Positions 32,160-36,349 of a stretch of 36,349 nucleotides of DNA are shown in pieces. The notes under the pieces were generated by a model, which was not told where the DNA came from, ran no database searches, and saw only the letters and a list, made by a program, of their open reading frames with translations. A program made the position numbers and the translations under genes. Each line of letters begins with the position of its first letter. The stretch's first letter is position 1. Source of the stretch: Falciphora oryzae (lineage: Eukaryota; Ascomycota; Sordariomycetes; Magnaporthales; Magnaporthaceae); assembly GCA_000733355.1 (NCBI GenBank), contig JNVV01000106.1:3758-40106 (forward strand), written 5' to 3'.

Positions 32160-33308
32160 CTAAGCGAGGTCTTTCAAAACATAAAAACAGTCTTCTGGTC
32201 GGTAGCCTGGTTGCCCGCATACGCGGCAAACTCTCCTCGGCGGTAAAACGGATCCTCCTTTTCGTATCACTTTTCGAAAGTTCGACTTAGCCCGGGGCCC
32301 TCGTCCACTTGGGTTAAACGCTTGTAAGGTTCGTTTGCGGGTATTCTTACGGGAAACTGTCTCGCCGTTATCGTCTAATAATAGCTCTTGCCCTTAATTC
32401 TCGTCGCGGGATTGGGATCTGGAAACTGCCCCTAAATCGGCTGCCTGGAAGCCGGCAGCCCTAACGCTATTGCCCTTAGGAACAATCAAACCGGCCTTCG
32501 CCTGCATAGCCCCCCGAATCTCCCTAGCGATATCTTAGTACTTCAAAGTCCCTGCTGTTGCTTTCGGGAAATTTTCTTTGCGTATGCTGTAAGCCCAAAG
32601 CTCATATATAGCACCCACAGCGTTAATAGTTGCTAGGAACCATATCGCGGGAGTTATAGCCTCTAAAAAATCGACCTCGATTCCCTTTTCCATAGCCAAC
32701 TCGAACTTCTTCAACCACTTCTCGGTATCCTTGTAGCTCTTTAATCCTCCCAAAGCTACGTTGTATGCATTTCTCGCTACCTCTTAGTTCTCCGTAAAAA
32801 ACGAATCTCCGTATTCTTTAAATCGTTAGTAGCTTCTTTATATCAACGGCCCTAAAAAGTCCGTTTCCTCTTCAAAATACCGGTTTTAAAGGGACTGAGC
32901 TACTATCTTCTCCATCCACTAATAAAGGGTCTCGACGTTCTTCTCGTAGTGTTAATAGGTCGACAATTGGTACGAATAAACGCGGTCGTTCACCTAATAT
33001 CCAAATCTCTAAATCTCAGGGACGCTCCCGCGGCTTAGGTCGAGGATCGAAGAGGTCGCGGTTGCGCTGGACGACGAAAAAGTGCCAACTTGGGGTCTCT
33101 TACGCGTACTTCTCCGCGTAGCCGGGCCGGGGACGAGTTCTTCGTCTATCTCTAGGATTCTCGGCGGCGAGGGTAATCGAGGCCATTCTTTTTCGCCCAA
33201 CACGAAAGCCTTAACCTTCAGGGAGATCGCTTTTCTTAGGAAGGCTCGATTCCATCCTATCCACCCGGTATGGTCCTCAAGGAATGGGGTCGTATCTTGG
33301 ATAAACAT
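32160..33308 (-). pseudogene. Copia gag with altered zinc knuckle
   Basis: Starts with an ATG at 33308 (MFIQDTTPFLEDHTGWIGWN). The N-terminal stretch is similar to Copia gag starts that carry an F/Y-x-x-W signature. Further pieces lie at 32535-32753 (WLKKFELAMEKGIEVDF). The nucleocapsid knuckle at 32187-32228 reads C-R-V-C-G-Q-P-G-Y-R-P-E-D-C: spacing CX2CX4HX4C, but His is Tyr (CAC to TAC). TAG/TAA stops break the middle. Confidence 0.82.
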
Positions 33309-33374
33309 TGTCGTTATCGTTTTACGCTGCTAATTTGCGCGGTAAGCTGGACGTTGCTAATAAGACTCTTAATC

Positions 33375-33560
33375 TGTTGCACAGCGTAATGACCAAAGGT
33401 GATCTGACGTAATTGTTAATTGATTCTGTTCTGCCCGGCTGTGTCCCTCTCGACGAGCGGTCTGCAAAATTTGCACTGAACGCGTCTACGGCCACACAGC
33501 TCGTGCACCATTACTAATCAGAATTACACGTGACCGAACAAACTTGCACATGGTGCAACA
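33375..33560 (-). repeat. Copia 5' LTR (186 bp)
   Basis: Pairs with 27928-28113. On the minus strand the interior begins GATTAAGAGTCTTATTAG. I could not match this confidently to a primer tRNA. Confidence 0.95.
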
Positions 33561-33565
33561 TAAAT
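33561..33565. repeat. Target-site duplication of Copia element, right copy (taaat)
   Basis: Exact copy of 27923-27927. Confidence 0.95.
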
Positions 33566-33779
33566 GGACAGGATCGCGGGGTTGGCGGGGATAATCTTAG
33601 CCGCGCCAATGCCACCCCTGCGGGGAGTGGTCTCTAAAGTTTGGCGCGTCCTCCCACAACCTGGAAGAAATAGACGTGCCTTGGGACTGTTCGTTGTGGG
33701 TCCCCTCTGAGAGGGGAGTAAAAAAATCAGGTTTGCACAAAAACTCCGGCCCACAGATCCGCCGCCAAATAAGCTAGGC

Positions 33780-34265
33780 AATCTGTGCACGCTCGAGGCC
33801 GCGCGCGTGAGCCTGTGCAGCCTCTTCCTGCGCGAGTTCGACCGCACCGCCGCCGAGTTAGACGGCGCCAAGGCCGCGCTCTGTCAAGCTCTTCCCCCCT
33901 TATCGGCCGCGGCGACGTTGGGCTCGACGTCTACAGCCGCAACATATTCCAGGGCGTCGCCGACACCGCGCGCTAGGCGTTCCGCGAGGGCATCGACGTG
34001 GTCTTCCAGCATATGGTATAACCGCGTGTCCAGCCCGCGCTGACCGAGACGTTCAGCGACGCCAGCTTCGCGCCGACGGAGTGGGACGTGGCGGCGCTGG
34101 CGGTGCAACGATGGGGAGTGGGACATGCTGGCGCGGCTCGAGCAGGGCGGCTGCGTCAACGGATTCGGCGCTATCTGCATGGAGCGCGGCTTCTCGGCCG
34201 TCATTAGCGCCGTGGCGAAGGGAACTGCGTGCTACGTGAAAAGTTTGCCCGCGTCAGCCAGCGCT
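33780..34265 (+). pseudogene. GC-rich coding-like remnant, unrecognised
   Basis: About 480 bp with strong third-position G/C on the plus strand, unlike its surroundings. Protein-like stretches change frame: FLREFDRTAAELDGAKAAL (33807 frame), AFREGIDVVFQHM and TETFSDASFAPTEWDVAALA, then DMLARLEQGGCVNGFGAICM in another frame. TAG stops sit at about 33973 and 34021. It looks like a frameshifted gene fragment of 150-160 codons. I do not recognise the family. Confidence 0.35.
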
Positions 34266-34505
34266 TACGGTTGCCAATATGGAGGATAAGTCGAACGATG
34301 GCAAGGCTACTTTTCACCGAGATGCGAAGATTATATTAGCGTCGTGTCGTTGTTTGCGTGCGGACTGAACAAAAGGTGATTCCGAGTATGCCCAACTTTT
34401 ACCTGGAGTCGATATGCCCCGAGGTCGAACGTTCTAATGGCTCACACGCGTCGGCCGGAGGGTGGAGGTTCTGCTTATCGCCCGGAACTTGCTGTTCGTA
34501 TCGAA
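34266..34505. other. Intergenic stretch
   Basis: No repeat or frame I can support. The plus-strand ORF from 34358 runs into the minisatellite and looks accidental. Confidence 0.4.
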
Positions 34506-34628
34506 CTCGTCGCGACGAATTCGGCGGTGCATTGATTCGGCGGTGCATCGAATTCGGCGGGTGCATGGATCGGCGGGTGCATTGGATTCGGCGGGTGAAG
34601 TGGGATCGACGGGCGTATTGGATTCGCA
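34506..34628. repeat. GC-rich minisatellite, degenerate ATTCGGCGG(G)TGCAT units
   Basis: About seven imperfect copies, 14-21 bases each, of a unit like attcggcgggtgcat, with variants attcggcggtgcattg, atcggcgggtgcattgg and attcggcgggtgaagtgg. Unit length varies, so no reading frame is kept. On the minus strand it gives repeated RR and NSM runs in overlapping frames, which explains the open frames there. Confidence 0.85.
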
Positions 34629-35826
34629 ACCGGCTCGCATGTTGAAGGCGTACGGTTTGCAGATGACGCCTCCCTGCCTCAGGTCCTCTAGGAAAGTTCG
34701 GCCCAAGGCACGTGCAGGAATCGGCTGGGAGTCGGCATGTGGCAGCCGGGGCTGTTGGGCGTGGGCCGACAACGGCGGTCGCAGTCCTACTAAACTTGGG
34801 CAGCATGCTGCCGCCGTCGTAGGGTCCGATATCTTCACGGCTGGACGTGAGGGAATGGATGCAAGGTCGAAGCCGTCGAGAGTTTTTGTGCTGCAGCCGC
34901 GGCCGGCGCAGGGCTGGCGACGTTTGCCTGTTTGCCGCTTCACGGCCGTGCGTTTACAATCGAAGCTTCGCCTGTGGATATCAAAACTGACTTGCCACCT
35001 TACTTGCGAAACCTGGCTGTTGAACGCTCGTTTGGCAATGGCTTAGGCGTGGCGGCGCAGTGGCTGTGGCGTTACAGTGTCAATAACATTCAACATTCGT
35101 CGCTGCTGCACTTTTACTAACGCGGTCGCTGAAGAACTGCTCAGAAATGTGTTGACATTATGTTTGCACTATGAACAGGGAGCAGCCACGGACGCGAGGT
35201 TTGTTCGGTCGTCCGGACGCGTTCCCCCTGCGTGGAGTCGCAGTCTGCTGGAACCCAATGGGATTAGCGGCGGCAATCCCAAGGGCGCCTGCTTAATCGG
35301 CAGACGCTGGAATCGCTGTCAGCTATCGCCAACGCACCTCTGGCCAATGGCCGCCTTCTAACGCGGTGGTTCGTGCGCGGTTTGGCGAAGGTGAATGGTT
35401 CCGCGATAGGCGGCACCGCGATACGTGCGTCGGCGACAACTTGAACCCCGCGGGTGGAAGCTCGTGGCAGATGCCCATTTTTGCCCCGCTTTCCGTTGCT
35501 AACTCTTCCAGGGCAGGAGGGAGTGCGGTACACCGAGGGCCCTTACGATAAATTGCAAGCGCGTATGCCTTCACTTTTGTTTGCACACCCAACTCTAAAG
35601 CTTTCAAGTATATGGACTACGTCATTCTTGAGGTACAGGGCTCCCTTCTCAAATAACTAGCCAGGCAATTGGGGGTTCATCTCTGGAGGAAGAATTGTGG
35701 GATGTCACAACGAAGTATTGGTGTCCATGCACCATCCATCTCGCCGGTCGCCGGACCTAGCGTCCGATGTTCAGGTCGCGTCCTACTTGTGCGGGCTAGA
35801 AGCGCCCCGCACTCGATTGGCCCTTT
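34629..35826. other. GC-rich stretch with open frames but no recognised gene
   Basis: Several frames stay open for 60-190 codons on both strands (34462-35046 plus, 34434-34943 minus, 35323-35607 minus). This is expected from GC richness and the minisatellite. The most protein-like piece is PPYLRNLAVERSFGNGLG (about 34990-35050, plus). None shows a domain, start context or intron pattern I can defend. It may hold exons of a decayed gene. Confidence 0.35.
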
Positions 35827-36215
35827 GGGGATAGAGTGCGGCACGGCGATCTGTCGTTTTCCCTTCAATCTGTCGTTTTTTTGGGACATACTTTCCCACA
35901 AATTCGCAGTAATTCGATATTCCCTCGCATCAGCACGTGCCACGCCCAATCCGCATCCATCCGCGGGCAGCGAGCCCTGTCTAAGGCACAACCAAAGCCA
36001 GGCGCGCATTTACAAGCCGGCGTGCTTGCGCATCTGTTAGCTGTGCTTTAATAAATTAATTGCTGTTATTTGTAATGACGTAGATTTGGCTGGGCGGGTT
36101 GCGCGCTGATGCGAGGGTACATTGATTCACGGCTAATCTTATATGGGAAATAATGTCCCAAAAAAAACGACAGATTGAGGGGAAAACGACAGATCGCCGT
36201 GCCGCACTAATCCCC
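35827..36215. mobile_element. MITE-like element with 72-bp inverted ends
   Basis: The left arm 35827-35898 and right arm 36144-36215 are near-perfect reverse complements (GGGGAT..., gtgcggcacggcgatctgtc, ttgggacat, tttccca). Each arm contains two direct copies of atctgtcgtttt. The 245-bp interior has no long ORF. Total length 389 bp fits a non-autonomous DNA transposon. No clear target duplication is visible at the outer edges, so the superfamily is open. Confidence 0.8.
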
Positions 36216-36349
36216 GGTGTCACACGGAAAAACCCGTGGACCCAACTAGTCGGCATCACGAGTCGGCCTCACGGAGACCCGCATAGGCGGTCAACGGACC
36301 TAAGGCCAAGCGGTGAAGGTCGGAAGGCAGTGTGAATCATGTACTCGAT
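36216..36349. other. Right edge of window
   Basis: 134 bases after the MITE-like element. No feature is supported. Confidence 0.4.

Larger units (their letters stand above)
27928..33560 (-). mobile_element. Complete but dead Ty1/Copia retrotransposon, 5633 bp
   Basis: Two 186-bp LTRs with perfect TGTTGCAC/GTGCAACA ends, a taaat duplication and a polypurine tract bound a minus-strand element. The order is gag, protease, integrase, RT, RNase H; integrase before RT is diagnostic of Ty1/Copia. Stops and small frame breaks divide every domain. The LTRs differ at six positions, all transitions. The insertion is 12 bp from the end of the MITE at 27691-27915. Confidence 0.96.

Noticed and set aside
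34434..34943. Repeat-rich 169-codon minus-strand protein
   Set aside because: Its repeats are the translation of a minisatellite with variable unit length; there is no start context or domain.

Overview
The window reads as repeat-rich accessory DNA from a filamentous ascomycete (Pezizomycotina). It holds two chromodomain-type Ty3/Gypsy elements, a Ty1/Copia element, a Tad-type LINE and a RecQ-like helicase of the kind common in fungal repeats. Damage looks like repeat-induced point mutation (RIP): C to T in CpA, on both strands. I see no intact host gene, rRNA, tRNA or CRISPR. The genus cannot be named from this sequence.

Layout. 1-2497: minus-strand RecQ-like helicase pseudogene. 2498-8861: Gypsy-1 (minus), 129-bp LTRs and a perfect 5-bp target duplication (aatgg), inserted into the helicase. 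8867-8886: a 20-bp remnant of the old target. 8887-14819: Gypsy-2 (minus), 216-bp LTRs. 14820-18380: LINE ORF2 on the plus strand (endonuclease end, reverse transcriptase, RNase H, CCHC) with 3' UTR and a terminal (CT)10. 18381-19470: unassigned. 19471-19964: 256-bp tandem duplication. 20270-21960: two homologous degraded reading frames facing each other as an inverted repeat. 22050-23777: a degraded plus-strand frame of about 575 codons ending in a chromodomain, not obviously part of a retroelement. 24081-25953: an array of the palindrome TTCTGCCGGCAGAA with alternating spacers, split by about 1.5 kb that contains an assembly gap. 27691-27915: a TA-flanked MITE. 27928-33560: a complete but degraded Copia element (minus), 186-bp LTRs and a perfect taaat duplication. 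33566-36349: GC-rich unassigned DNA with a minisatellite and a second MITE with 72-bp inverted ends.

How the parts relate. The retroelements are dead copies. Nearly all premature stops I read are TAA or TAG at positions expected to be Gln or Trp. Several key residues are lost through the same base change: YxDD to YxND in both Gypsy elements, protease DTG to DIG in Gypsy-1, zinc-knuckle His to Tyr in Gypsy-2 and Copia. All 25 differences I count between paired LTRs are transitions. The order of events was helicase first, then Gypsy-1 and Gypsy-2 about 20 bp apart. The most unusual items are the chromodomain pseudogene, the inverted ORF pair beside it, the alternating palindrome satellite, and the LINE whose stops all lie in its first 60 percent. 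Everything was read by eye, without database searches.
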